A stretch of 14,181 nucleotides of DNA, taken from NCBI GenBank assembly GCA_012515365.1, contig JAAYYM010000213.1:1-14181 (forward strand). Reading direction: 5' to 3'. Position 1 is the first letter of the stretch, and each line of letters starts with the position of its first letter. This document shows positions 1 to 7,640 of the stretch, in pieces. The position numbers and the translations under genes are program-made. The notes beneath the pieces were generated by a model. It made no database searches. It saw nothing but the letters and a program-made list of their open reading frames with translations, and was not told the origin of the DNA. This DNA is from Clostridia bacterium. Its GTDB lineage: Bacteria > Bacillota_A > Clostridia > Lachnospirales > Lachnospiraceae.

Positions 1-3000
1 AAAATGCATCCTATATGAAGTGCATTCTGAAAAGCAAATAGTTGCTGACTACTAAAGTCAATTATATAAAGTTGAACCTCTTCCGATGTATATTGTTGAA
101 TAAATTGGTAGACCACTGTTTGAAGAAAAACACTCTTCCCACTCATAAGCATCCCACAAACTACATGATGACCACCCTCACAAAGGCTGATAGATAGCGG
201 CTTTTGACATTGTTGTTCTGGCATATCATACATTCCAATAACAACTGATATTTCATTTTTGTCAGTCTCTCTGGAGTCTGTTTCCAATAAATTCATTAAT
301 TCTTTCATTCCGATCACAGATTCAAGCTCTGGCATCCAAAGTTTCGTCACCCTTTCATGATCTGCTCTGCCTTCACACCTTCTAATGCGATTAATTTCAT
401 CTATAATACTATTTAACTGCGTCTGTTGTTCCTTCTTTTTCACTCTGCTTCTATGCACTGATTCCTCTGTTCCAGATAAATCGATCAACGAAACACTATC
501 CTCATATCGATTTCCATTTGGATCATATACGGCTGCACTATACGCACCTTGAAACAATTCAAAAACCTCATCATTTCCCACCTGCAAATACCCTCTTCCT
601 GGCTGGAGCAGGTATGCAGCATCACTACGTTGAAGCATGTCTGAGCTATCCTGACGATCCTGAACTCTTAAGCATATTCTAAATTTCGAATTGCTGCGTA
701 TATGATCATCCACGACACCTCCCGGTTTTTGTGTAGCAAGCAATAAATGAATCCCCAGACTTCTCCCCACCTGTGCAACACTGATTAATTCCTTCATAAA
801 ATCCGGCTCTTCCTTTTTTAATTCTGCAAATTCATCTATGATGATCAGAATATGAGGTAATGGTTTTACTGCATGCCCACTTCTGAATAATCGAATGTAC
901 TCATGAATACTATTAATTCCATACTGTCCGAACAACTCCTGTCTGCGTTTGTTTTCACTTTTGATCGAAACCATTGCGCGGTGGATATCACTTCCTGACA
1001 AATTTGATATGCTCCCTACCACATGGGCAAGTTCATGAAAAAGATTTGCCATCCCACCACCCTTATAATCGATTAGAAAGAAACCGATTTCCTCTGGCGG
1101 ATAACAGATTGCCATAGAAATAATATAAGTCTGCAAGATCTCGCTCTTACCGCTGCCTGTCATTCCTGCAATCAGTCCATGAGGTCCATGTGCTTTCTCA
1201 TGAATATCAAGATAACAGACTCTGCCTCCTGTTTTGACTCCAATAGGAGCCTTCATATATAAATCTGTTCTGGCTGATTTCCAACGTTCCTCTATAGACA
1301 ATTCATGCGGATCAAAAATATGAAATAACTCAAATAAACTGATTGATTTCTCTATTTCTGATATCTGATCCTGCACCTTCACCTTAATCCCTGCAATCCT
1401 TCTCCCCATATCTGCAAACAACTGATCATCGATCTCATCAAAGTTTACTTTTTGTCTGCTTTCATAAGAATCTGAAATAGAATAACACCCATGATATTTC
1501 TGATCATGCTGTATAATCAGATCACTGTCAGTCGGAAGCTCTTCAAAGTGTTCTGCGGTCAAAATAGTAGTGATCCCACACTCCTTCTGCTTAGTCAGCG
1601 CATACTCTGCTATCGTTTCCCCTAAAAAACGTCTGTAATGATCAATCAATAACACATAATGTGTATGTAATACTTCCTGTCCTTTTGGCTTGTTCTGCTC
1701 TTCTTTCAAAGATACTTCCCTTTGCTTAAAGATCTGACAAAGCTCATATGTAACAGTCTCCGTCGATCCCTCATTGTAATCAAGAAATCTGACCTTCCCA
1801 TTATCCGACCAGATATGCGGAAACCACTTTAATGCCATTCTTGCAAGTTCTTTTTTTCCTTCCTGATGATCAAACAGACATACCAGTTTGACTTCACAAT
1901 AAGAATAACCAGTCACGATTTGTGTGATCAAGCTTTTCATAATGTTACAGATTTCTGTCCGTCCACCAAGGATACAGATCAAACGATACTTATTACAATC
2001 AATTCCTATAGGTACATTATTTAAGGACTCATATTTTTGCCGAAGCATCCTAGGCGCTTCCATCAACTGATCTGCGTGCTGTACAAACTTTTCTTTGGGG
2101 ATTATAATTTTGGCCTGAAATGGCACACTTCCGATTCCTAATCGAAAAAATAGATAATCACTCTGGAGATTGGTCCTGTTCCAAAGCTGAGAAGATTGTT
2201 TTTGATAACGACAGCAAACGTCTGCTGCCGGATACATACTGTTCATCGCGTTAAAATTATGTTCATATATAGTTTTGATCTTATGCTCGCATTCTTGCAT
2301 ATACCGCTCATAGGAATGTCTTCTTTGTCTTTCGTTTTCTTGATATAGTTTTTTGTTATTCTTCAAATTAAGACAAGCCCATATTGTTCCAAACAGCCCT
2401 GATATAACAGATGTTATCAGCGCAGAATATCCCATCCCCATGCTCATCTGCCCTCGATTCGCCGATGCATAAGCAGCAATGGCAAAGCCCAGTATCATTG
2501 GGATTGCCATGGTAAAAGCAGGTCCTATCGTCAGCAAAACAGACTGTTTTCTATATACCTGTATCCCAGGTGGTCCTTCGAGTTCAATCGGTTCCTTCCT
2601 TACAGGTATCACAGCTCTTGGAGCCGGATGAAAAAACTCGTTTGTATCTGCTTCTAATTTGATTATTTCACTCCGACATGCATCATCCATGACAAGTTCT
2701 TCAAGTGAGGTTGTATATTCATCAGCCAGATAAATCATGATCTGATCCTTTAAGAACAATAAATGCATGGTAAACATCCATATGACATCTCCATATTGAA
2801 GAAGTGTTGTTTTAATCAGCTTTTCTCCATTGAGATAAAGACCGTTGGTACCATATGATTCTATTATATAGCCTGACTCTGTCATTTTAACAGCCGCATG
2901 CATTCCCGATATATAGGGATTATGAGAAAGACATATGCGATTATCCTTATAACGTCCAATTGTGATATTGTGTTGGTGTTTGAGTGAGTAAAAGTATGAT

Positions 3001-3311
3001 TTAGTAGAGATTTGAAAAGAATTGTTTAAGATGATCCACAGATATTCTCCGTGAATTGTTTTCAGAACAGCTGCCGAGTGCATCGTCAGCGTTAAAACAG
3101 GTTCGTTTACATCAGGTTCCCAATCGGGTGGCTTTTGTTGCCATAGTTTCCACGTATCATCGTGATATCGGATGAGCAAGCTTACTGATGCACATAGCTT
3201 AAAGAAATCAGCCTGTATCATTAATTCATATAAATCAGGCTGCCGTTCATGCTCAACGAGCCGAAACGTTTTTTGTACATGTTCCGTACAAATGCTAAGA
3301 TTAAGTTCCAT
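1..3311 (-). CDS. essC: EssC-type FHA/FtsK-SpoIIIE ATPase of type VII secretion (partial, C terminus beyond the window)
   Basis: Large membrane-anchored ATPase that in Firmicutes energises export of WXG100/LXG substrates through the type VIIb secretion apparatus. About 1103 residues are visible from the ATG at 3309-3311; the frame is still open at base 1. Domains in order: an N-terminal region with a clear FHA fold at about 112-175 (GRYKDNR around R120, S135-x-x-H138, N156 in GTNG); two adjacent hydrophobic segments at about 255-281 and 293-315; a linker domain; a first FtsK/SpoIIIE domain with Walker A GMTGSGKSE (K722) and Walker B IIIDEF (D826, E827); and the start of a second ATPase domain with P-loop GMLMSGKSV (K1059). 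Family members are about 1450-1500 residues, so roughly one quarter is missing. An in-frame TAA directly before the ATG fixes the start. The purine-rich GGAGGGAGG lies unusually far upstream (about 18 nt). A two-component system lies directly upstream on the same strand. No WXG100, EsaB or EssB gene is seen here; they may lie to the left. Family assignment is firm; the symbol is by homology. Confidence 0.9.
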   Translation of the reverse strand, partial: MELNLSICTEHVQKTFRLVEHERQPDLYELMIQADFFKLCASVSLLIRYHDDTWKLWQQKPPDWEPDVNEPVLTLTMHSAAVLKTIHGEYLWIILNNSFQISTKSYFYSLKHQHNITIGRYKDNRICLSHNPYISGMHAAVKMTESGYIIESYGTNGLYLNGEKLIKTTLLQYGDVIWMFTMHLLFLKDQIMIYLADEYTTSLEELVMDDACRSEIIKLEADTNEFFHPAPRAVIPVRKEPIELEGPPGIQVYRKQSVLLTIGPAFTMAIPMILGFAIAAYASANRGQMSMGMGYSALITSVISGLFGTIWACLNLKNNKKLYQENERQRRHSYERYMQECEHKIKTIYEHNFNAMNSMYPAADVCCRYQKQSSQLWNRTNLQSDYLFFRLGIGSVPFQAKIIIPKEKFVQHADQLMEAPRMLRQKYESLNNVPIGIDCNKYRLICILGGRTEICNIMKSLITQIVTGYSYCEVKLVCLFDHQEGKKELARMALKWFPHIWSDNGKVRFLDYNEGSTETVTYELCQIFKQREVSLKEEQNKPKGQEVLHTHYVLLIDHYRRFLGETIAEYALTKQKECGITTILTAEHFEELPTDSDLIIQHDQKYHGCYSISDSYESRQKVNFDEIDDQLFADMGRRIAGIKVKVQDQISEIEKSISLFELFHIFDPHELSIEERWKSARTDLYMKAPIGVKTGGRVCYLDIHEKAHGPHGLIAGMTGSGKSEILQTYIISMAICYPPEEIGFFLIDYKGGGMANLFHELAHVVGSISNLSGSDIHRAMVSIKSENKRRQELFGQYGINSIHEYIRLFRSGHAVKPLPHILIIIDEFAELKKEEPDFMKELISVAQVGRSLGIHLLLATQKPGGVVDDHIRSNSKFRICLRVQDRQDSSDMLQRSDAAYLLQPGRGYLQVGNDEVFELFQGAYSAAVYDPNGNRYEDSVSLIDLSGTEESVHRSRVKKKEQQTQLNSIIDEINRIRRCEGRADHERVTKLWMPELESVIGMKELMNLLETDSRETDKNEISVVIGMYDMPEQQCQKPLSISLCEGGHHVVCGMLMSGKSVFLQTVVYQFIQQYTSEEVQLYIIDFSSQQLFAFQNALHIGCI

Positions 3312-3343
3312 TTATTTGTGTGATGCTTTCCTCCCTCCATTCT

Positions 3344-3370
3344 GAATAAGTTCTTTCCGAATAAATTCTT
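3344..3370 (-). repeat. Imperfect 12-bp tandem repeat in the essC leader
   Basis: Two copies of GAATAARTTCTT (plus-strand reading, 3344-3355 and 3359-3370) differ at one base and are 15 bp apart. They lie between the candidate essC promoter and its ribosome binding site, so they would be part of the mRNA leader. They could be a regulator site or a chance AT-rich duplication; nothing in the sequence decides this. Confidence 0.4.
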
Positions 3371-3386
3371 CCTTGATGGTTTCCTC

Positions 3387-3415
3387 ATTATAAAAGGACT
3401 CACTCGAAAAAGCAA
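3387..3415 (-). promoter_or_regulatory. Candidate sigma-A promoter of essC
   Basis: On the minus strand, TTGCTT (3415-3410), a 17-nt spacer and a perfect TATAAT (3392-3387). It lies about 75 nt upstream of the essC ATG and downstream of the histidine kinase stop, so essC can be transcribed apart from the two-component genes. The spacer overlaps a hairpin (3396-3419), so termination of kinase transcripts and initiation for essC may occupy the same bases. Confidence 0.5.
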
Positions 3416-3419
3416 GTCC
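3396..3419 (-). terminator. Possible terminator or attenuator after the kinase gene
   Basis: On the minus strand GGACTTGCT, loop TTTTCG, AGTGAGTCC: nine pairs, two of them G-U wobble, followed by TTTTAT. It lies about 65 nt after the histidine kinase stop. The T tract is short and the element overlaps the candidate essC promoter, so it may be a weak terminator, a read-through attenuator or incidental. Confidence 0.4.
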
Positions 3420-3481
3420 ATTTCTTATGTAATATTATACAAATAGCAAGCGTTATTTTTATACCTTTCTACCAAAAAACC

Positions 3482-4741
3482 TTATTTAATCGGGAATACA
3501 ATTTGAAAAACCGTGCCTTCTTCTTTTGTACTATCAACTGTTATTTTACCACGATGTTCTTTTACAATCGTCTTTGCTATTGAAAGACCAAGTCCATAAC
3601 CACCCTCTTTTCTAACGCGAGATTCATCTACGCGATAGAAACGCTCAAACAAATGTGGCAAATCCTCACGGCTGATTATTTCCCCTGTATTTGCAATCTG
3701 CATATAAACTTTATCAAGCACCCTTTTCAAGTTGATGGTAATTGTTCCTTCCGGCTCCACATACTTACATGCATTGTCCATCAGGATCGCAGCCAACTGT
3801 TTCAGTTCATTCTCATTTCCAATGATCTCAATATGATCCTGTATCTCCTGTTTAAGTACAATCCCACGCTCAAACGCAACAGATTCAAACGAAAGGATAC
3901 TGCTCCACAAGCACTCACTCAAGTCAACAGCTGTATAAATCCGATCCTCACGATCCATATCTGACTTCGCAAGGAACAACATATCCTCTACCAGCTTCTT
4001 CATTCTCACAGCTTCTGTTTTGATATAATGGATCCACTTTTCTTCACTTTCTATGGTAGAATCCTTATGCCCTAACAGGATTCCAGTATCAGCCAGAATA
4101 ACAGTCAACGGCGTTTTTAATTCATGCGATGCATCGGCTATAAACTGCTTTTGTTGTTCCCATGCAGCCTCGACCGGTTTAATCGTCAGCCTCGATAAAA
4201 ACAGACTAATAAAAAAGAACGTGAGTAAACTGATTACAAATACTAATAATAAAATAAGAACCAGATGCTGCATCGCTTTCAGCTGTCTTGTTGCATCAGC
4301 AAATGCAATTTTGATCGGTTCACCGGCTTGATTCGAATACTCAATCATATAAACAAATGTATAATCCTTAAGATAGCCCCGATCGCGTTTCTGACTCAGC
4401 GCTTTTCGAGCACACATTTGCATGAATTCATCTGTTACTTCTACGTTATTCGTTCGTGAATTCAGTATTTCTCCATGTTCAGTCACATCTACACAAAAAG
4501 AAAGAGAAAACAGCAAGGGACGGTCATGCTCTTGTTTGGGGAAAGTCCCGACATCAAATTTTTCCGGTCTTTTTTCCTCCGGAATATTCTGCATTCTAAG
4601 AGTAACATGCAGAATATTATCCCACTCACGTACGACTACGCGAAAATTAAACATGATAATCGCCGCAAATGTAAGTAAAAGAACAAGTGTAACCAGACTC
4701 ATATTAATCAGAATGAACTTCCTTTGAAGCTTCTTGATCAT
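3482..4741 (-). CDS. Membrane sensor histidine kinase (two-component system)
   Basis: Senses an unknown signal across the membrane and phosphorylates the neighbouring OmpR-type regulator. The chosen start is the ATG at 4739-4741, giving 419 residues beginning MIKKLQRK. It lies 1 nt after the regulator's TAG stop and has GGAGG 9 nt upstream, inside the regulator gene. A longer frame opening at 4768 would overlap the regulator by 26 nt without a better ribosome site. Features: membrane segment at about 13-33, an extracytoplasmic domain of about 125 residues with no recognised fold, membrane segment at about 159-182, H-box DASHELKTP with the phospho-accepting His206, N-box MDNACKY (N323), F-box FERFYRVD and G-box GYGLGLSIA (about 381-389). 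All catalytic boxes look intact. It is co-transcribed with the regulator and lies directly upstream of essC. The signal cannot be inferred. Confidence 0.95.
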   Translation of the reverse strand: MIKKLQRKFILINMSLVTLVLLLTFAAIIMFNFRVVVREWDNILHVTLRMQNIPEEKRPEKFDVGTFPKQEHDRPLLFSLSFCVDVTEHGEILNSRTNNVEVTDEFMQMCARKALSQKRDRGYLKDYTFVYMIEYSNQAGEPIKIAFADATRQLKAMQHLVLILLLVFVISLLTFFFISLFLSRLTIKPVEAAWEQQKQFIADASHELKTPLTVILADTGILLGHKDSTIESEEKWIHYIKTEAVRMKKLVEDMLFLAKSDMDREDRIYTAVDLSECLWSSILSFESVAFERGIVLKQEIQDHIEIIGNENELKQLAAILMDNACKYVEPEGTITINLKRVLDKVYMQIANTGEIISREDLPHLFERFYRVDESRVRKEGGYGLGLSIAKTIVKEHRGKITVDSTKEEGTVFQIVFPIK

Positions 4742-4742
4742 A

Positions 4743-5414
4743 CTATAAAACCTCCAATCGGTATCCAACCTTTCTGACTGTCATGATCGTTACTCTTGAT
4801 CCGATAAAGCTTATTTTTTTTCTTAAAAATGAAATATATGCTTCTACATTATTATCCTCAACCTCTGATTCATATCCCCAGATTTTTAATATCATCTGTT
4901 CTTTAGAAAGAAGGATATTCGGTGAAGTCATAAAAAGCTTCAGCATTTCGAATTCTTTAAAGCCCAGATGTACTGATTTCCTGCCACATGTTAATGTACA
5001 CGAGTTCAAGGAAAGCGTAAGATCCTCATAAGTCAGAGCTTCTATGATCACTTCTCCCTGTCTGCGCGATAAAGCACGAATCCGCGCCAGTAATTCCTCC
5101 GGTTCAAAAGGCTTTGTCATATAGTCATCTGCACCTGCGTCGAGTCCTTCAATCTTATCCTTCGTATCATCACGGGCTGTCAATAAAATAACAGGCGTTG
5201 CATTTTTATCTTTTCGCATCTGCCTGACGATTTCATAACCATTCATATGTGGAAGCATCACATCAAGTACTACTACATCATAATGATTTTCTGTCAGATA
5301 ATAATACCCCTCACTACCGTCATTGACGATGTCTACTACATATTTTTCTTCCTTCATGATCTGACCGAGTGCCTCTGCAAGTCGTATTTCATCTTCAACA
5401 ATCAAGATTCTCAT
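4743..5414 (-). CDS. OmpR/PhoB-family response regulator
   Basis: DNA-binding partner of the downstream histidine kinase, 223 residues. The N-terminal receiver domain (1-118) has the acidic pair E7/D8, phospho-acceptor Asp51 in VVVLDVMLP, the switch residue Thr79 and Lys101 in TKPF, all as expected for an active receiver. The C-terminal winged helix (about 127-223) ends with the typical R-x-K-I...TVRKVGYRLE. The ATG is preceded by a GAGG-type ribosome site. Upstream, a CTGAAAT direct repeat with 11-bp spacing beside the -10 box suggests that the protein regulates its own operon. The kinase, and probably essC, are candidate targets by position only. Confidence 0.96.
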   Translation of the reverse strand: MRILIVEDEIRLAEALGQIMKEEKYVVDIVNDGSEGYYYLTENHYDVVVLDVMLPHMNGYEIVRQMRKDKNATPVILLTARDDTKDKIEGLDAGADDYMTKPFEPEELLARIRALSRRQGEVIIEALTYEDLTLSLNSCTLTCGRKSVHLGFKEFEMLKLFMTSPNILLSKEQMILKIWGYESEVEDNNVEAYISFLRKKISFIGSRVTIMTVRKVGYRLEVL

Positions 5415-5439
5415 GAATCATCGCCTCGCTTTCTCATTC

Positions 5440-5473
5440 AGTATAGACGATCAAGCTGAAATTAATCTGAAAT
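5440..5473 (-). promoter_or_regulatory. Regulator promoter with OmpR-type direct repeat
   Basis: On the minus strand the -10 box TATACT (5445-5440) lacks a good -35. In the -35 region sit two copies of ATTTCAG (5473-5467 and 5462-5456), exactly 11 bp apart, which is the spacing used by OmpR/PhoB-family dimers that activate promoters with poor -35 elements. Together with the gene it precedes, this suggests positive autoregulation. The motif is seen; the function is inferred. Confidence 0.5.
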
Positions 5474-5491
5474 AACCGATCAAAAGAACGT

Positions 5492-6352
5492 TTAATATAA
5501 AATGTAGCCTTCGATTTCCTCCAATAATTCAATGCTCTGTCCTGTTGCAAAATAGTGAAGTCGCTCACCCATCATCTCTTTCAGCTTTTCAAATGATTTT
5601 GCACCTGTACAGTGATAGGTATAAAACTCTGTGTCTGTCCATTCCAGCAATCCCTCTCCTAATTCTTTGACCAAGGCATCACTTTCATATTCATCTGTTG
5701 GTTCATTATATAAGTGAAATCCTGAGAGAACTGTTTTAGGCTTTTCCTGACAAACCTCAACTGCACGCTCCAGAATGTTCAAAATTCCATTATGTGCACA
5801 GCCTGCCACAAGTGCCCATTCTTTTCCATTAGTCAAAAGCATATTCTGCTCATGCGAAAAATTGTCCTTTACGAGCTTTGATTCTTTTCTGACATAATAC
5901 ATGTCATTGGATTTTGCAAAGCATCTGCGTCCGGTCACTCCTGCAAATAGCGTAATCTCACCATCTACTTTTGTAAAATGATCCGTAAATACAAACCGAT
6001 CCGGATAAGCATCTATGACACTGTTGTCGATCCCCATCGGACATGGGAAGCCCGAAACCTTTAAAAAATGAGGATCGCAGGTATTTCTATGAAGATAGAT
6101 TTTTGCTTTATCATTGATACTTAAGAATGCTTTTAGTCCACCAACATGATCTGCATGCCCATGTGACAACACCACCATATCAATCTCTGTAAGATCGATC
6201 CCAAGCGTTGCTGCATTGTATATAAAAGTATCATTCGGTCCAAGATCCATTAGCATTTTATGATCTCTTGTTTCAATATAAAGGCATAATCCATGCTTAG
6301 CCAGCAATCCATCTGCAGCAACTGTATTTTCAACGATTGGTATAATTCTCAT
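5492..6352 (-). CDS. Metallo-beta-lactamase-fold hydrolase, COG1237-like
   Basis: Cytoplasmic 286-residue protein of the metallo-beta-lactamase superfamily. The metal-binding motif HGHADH (64-69) is complete. CAHNGI with His187 and GFHL with His213 supply the further ligands typical of the subgroup often labelled 7,8-dihydropterin-6-methyl-4-(beta-D-ribofuranosyl)-aminobenzene-5'-phosphate synthase. That label derives from an archaeal enzyme, so the substrate here is unknown. The length is normal. GGGAGG lies 5 nt before the ATG, and a strong sigma-A promoter upstream makes it a monocistronic gene, transcribed divergently from spoVAD. No functional link to its neighbours is visible. Confidence 0.85.
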   Translation of the reverse strand: MRIIPIVENTVAADGLLAKHGLCLYIETRDHKMLMDLGPNDTFIYNAATLGIDLTEIDMVVLSHGHADHVGGLKAFLSINDKAKIYLHRNTCDPHFLKVSGFPCPMGIDNSVIDAYPDRFVFTDHFTKVDGEITLFAGVTGRRCFAKSNDMYYVRKESKLVKDNFSHEQNMLLTNGKEWALVAGCAHNGILNILERAVEVCQEKPKTVLSGFHLYNEPTDEYESDALVKELGEGLLEWTDTEFYTYHCTGAKSFEKLKEMMGERLHYFATGQSIELLEEIEGYILY

Positions 6353-6394
6353 AAGTTCCTCCCGTATGAGTCATTCTTTTGAAATTTCATTATC

Positions 6395-6423
6395 ATTATA
6401 GCGTGTTCGTGAAATGATGTCTA
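6395..6423 (-). promoter_or_regulatory. Sigma-A promoter of the MBL-fold gene
   Basis: On the minus strand TAGACA (6423-6418), a 17-nt spacer and a perfect TATAAT (6400-6395), about 45 nt upstream of the ATG at 6352. Five of six -35 bases match the consensus, which makes it one of the best vegetative promoters in the window. Confidence 0.7.
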
Positions 6424-6468
6424 GTCACTCAGTAGCCATCTACGGGCATTTCAGAATATGTTTTTTTG

Positions 6469-6499
6469 TGAATAAACTAACTAATGATTGCACATATTA
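6469..6499 (+). promoter_or_regulatory. Candidate sigma-G/sigma-F (forespore) promoter for spoVAD
   Basis: TGAATA (6469-6474), an 18-nt spacer and CATATTA (6493-6499). This matches the forespore consensus TGMATA / CATAMTA at all but one base, with acceptable spacing. Transcription would start near 6506, giving a leader of about 80 nt before the spoVAD ATG. spoVA operons are known forespore (sigma-G) targets, so the assignment suits the gene. The promoter lies just outside the left 19-bp inverted repeat and would stay in place if the segment inverted. Confidence 0.6.
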
Positions 6500-6518
6500 A
6501 CATCAGGCACAGCTTTTA

Positions 6519-6537
6519 ACAGGTAATTGCAAAACAA
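6519..6537 (+). repeat. Left arm of a perfect 19-bp inverted repeat (IR-L)
   Basis: ACAGGTAATTGCAAAACAA. Its exact reverse complement occurs at 8753-8771, about 2.2 kb away. The match stops abruptly on the outer side (A6518 against C8772). On the inner side it goes on after two mismatches with four more matching bases (6540-6543 against 8747-8750). The pair encloses spoVAD and rsmH. Confidence 0.95.
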
Positions 6538-6556
6538 CTTCATGAACTAATTACCT
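6521..6556 (+). other. Dyad in the spoVAD leader overlapping IR-L
   Basis: AGGTAATT (6521-6528) is repeated inverted as AATTACCT (6549-6556) with 20 nt between. It lies in the presumed spoVAD 5' leader, 15 nt before the AAGGAG ribosome site, and shares its first half with the long inverted repeat. The right repeat has no such partner. It could be a protein-binding operator, an RNA hairpin or a recombinase accessory site. Confidence 0.35.
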
Positions 6557-6586
6557 AATAATAACCATATAAGGAGTAAGGAAATC

Positions 6587-7615
6587 ATGACACAGATGAT
6601 CGGAAAACAAAGTATTCAATTCGACAGCCCGGTCTATATCATCGGGAATGCATCTATCGTAGGAAAGAAAGAAGGAGAAGGACCATTAGGAGATCTCTTT
6701 GATATGATTGCTCACGATGCCATGTTTGGCAGTGAAAACTGGGAGGCAGCAGAGAGTACACTTTTGAAAGAAACTGCAGCACTTGTGCTTGGCAAAAGTA
6801 AAATTCAAAAGGAAGATATTCGGTATCTGTTTGCAGGTGATCTACTGTCACAGTTAATTGCTACATCCTTTGGACTCATACATTATGACATTCCGCTGTT
6901 TGGCTTGTATGGAGCCTGCTCGACATGTGGAGAAGCATTAAGTCTTGGTGCAATGTGTATCGGTGGTGGCTATGCAAAACATGTGTTATGTATGGCATCC
7001 AGTCATTTTGCAAGTGCAGAAAAACAATTTCGTTTTCCACTAAGCTACGGGAATCAACGCCCACTGTCTTCCACATATACCGTCACAGGAGCAGGCGCTT
7101 TTATTGTCTCAGATGATAAAACAGATGCAAAGGCTGTAGTTTCCGGTATTACGACTGGAAAAATCGTGGATTTCGCGGTAAAGGATTCTATGAATATGGG
7201 AGCAGCGATGGCACCGGCTGCATGCGATACAATCATGAATCATCTTCTGGATTTCAACAGAAGCCCTGATTACTATGACAAAATCATTACCGGTGATTTA
7301 GGCTATATTGGTATGACGCTCCTAAAGGAACTTTTGGATGATCACGGAGTTCATGCCGATGATCAGCTGGATGACTGTGGAAAAATAATTTTTGACCAAA
7401 AGACACAGGGAACAAACTCCGGAGGTAGTGGCTGTGGATGCTCGGCTGTGGTATTAAGTGCTTATATATTAAAGAAATTATCAGAAGGTGAATGGAAACA
7501 CGTGTTATTTATTCCGACAGGTGCACTATTGTCCCCTACCAGCTTTAACGAAGGGAACAGTGTACCAGGCATTGCTCATGCCGTTGCATTATCAGCTCCT
7601 GATTCCTTTAATTGA
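6587..7615 (+). CDS. spoVAD: Stage V sporulation protein AD (dipicolinate channel component)
   Basis: Thiolase-fold protein of the SpoVA system, which carries dipicolinic acid into the developing spore and releases it during germination; in Bacillus SpoVAD binds dipicolinate directly. The 342 residues match the family length of about 340. The N terminus (GKQSIQFDSPVYIIGNASIVGKKEGEGPLG) and the nucleophile-elbow region GACSTCGEAL with Cys111 are typical, and the thiolase halves run to the C-terminal SGCGCSA region. The start ATG has AAGGAG upstream, and a forespore-type promoter lies about 90 nt upstream. It is on the opposite strand from spoVAA-AB-AC and separated from them by rsmH, although spoVAD normally follows spoVAC directly. 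A 19-bp inverted repeat encloses it together with rsmH. The reading frame shows no damage. No spoVAE follows. Confidence 0.95.
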   Translation: MTQMIGKQSIQFDSPVYIIGNASIVGKKEGEGPLGDLFDMIAHDAMFGSENWEAAESTLLKETAALVLGKSKIQKEDIRYLFAGDLLSQLIATSFGLIHYDIPLFGLYGACSTCGEALSLGAMCIGGGYAKHVLCMASSHFASAEKQFRFPLSYGNQRPLSSTYTVTGAGAFIVSDDKTDAKAVVSGITTGKIVDFAVKDSMNMGAAMAPAACDTIMNHLLDFNRSPDYYDKIITGDLGYIGMTLLKELLDDHGVHADDQLDDCGKIIFDQKTQGTNSGGSGCGCSAVVLSAYILKKLSEGEWKHVLFIPTGALLSPTSFNEGNSVPGIAHAVALSAPDSFN

Positions 7616-7640
7616 TCAGAGTTAACTCATATTTTGCTAA

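Noticed and set aside
3221..3421. 66-codon minus-strand open frame in front of essC
   Set aside because: It overlaps the essC start in another frame, its residues merely read through the tandem repeat and the purine-rich ribosome site, and it resembles no protein.
4742..4768. Upstream start for the histidine kinase at 4768
   Set aside because: It would overlap the regulator by 26 nt, while the ATG at 4741 has GGAGG at good spacing and lies 1 nt after the regulator stop.
6543..6572. Second sigma-G-like promoter, TGAACT with CATATAA, just before spoVAD
   Set aside because: It runs into the AAGGAG ribosome site, so the transcript would lose it; the -35 is also poor.
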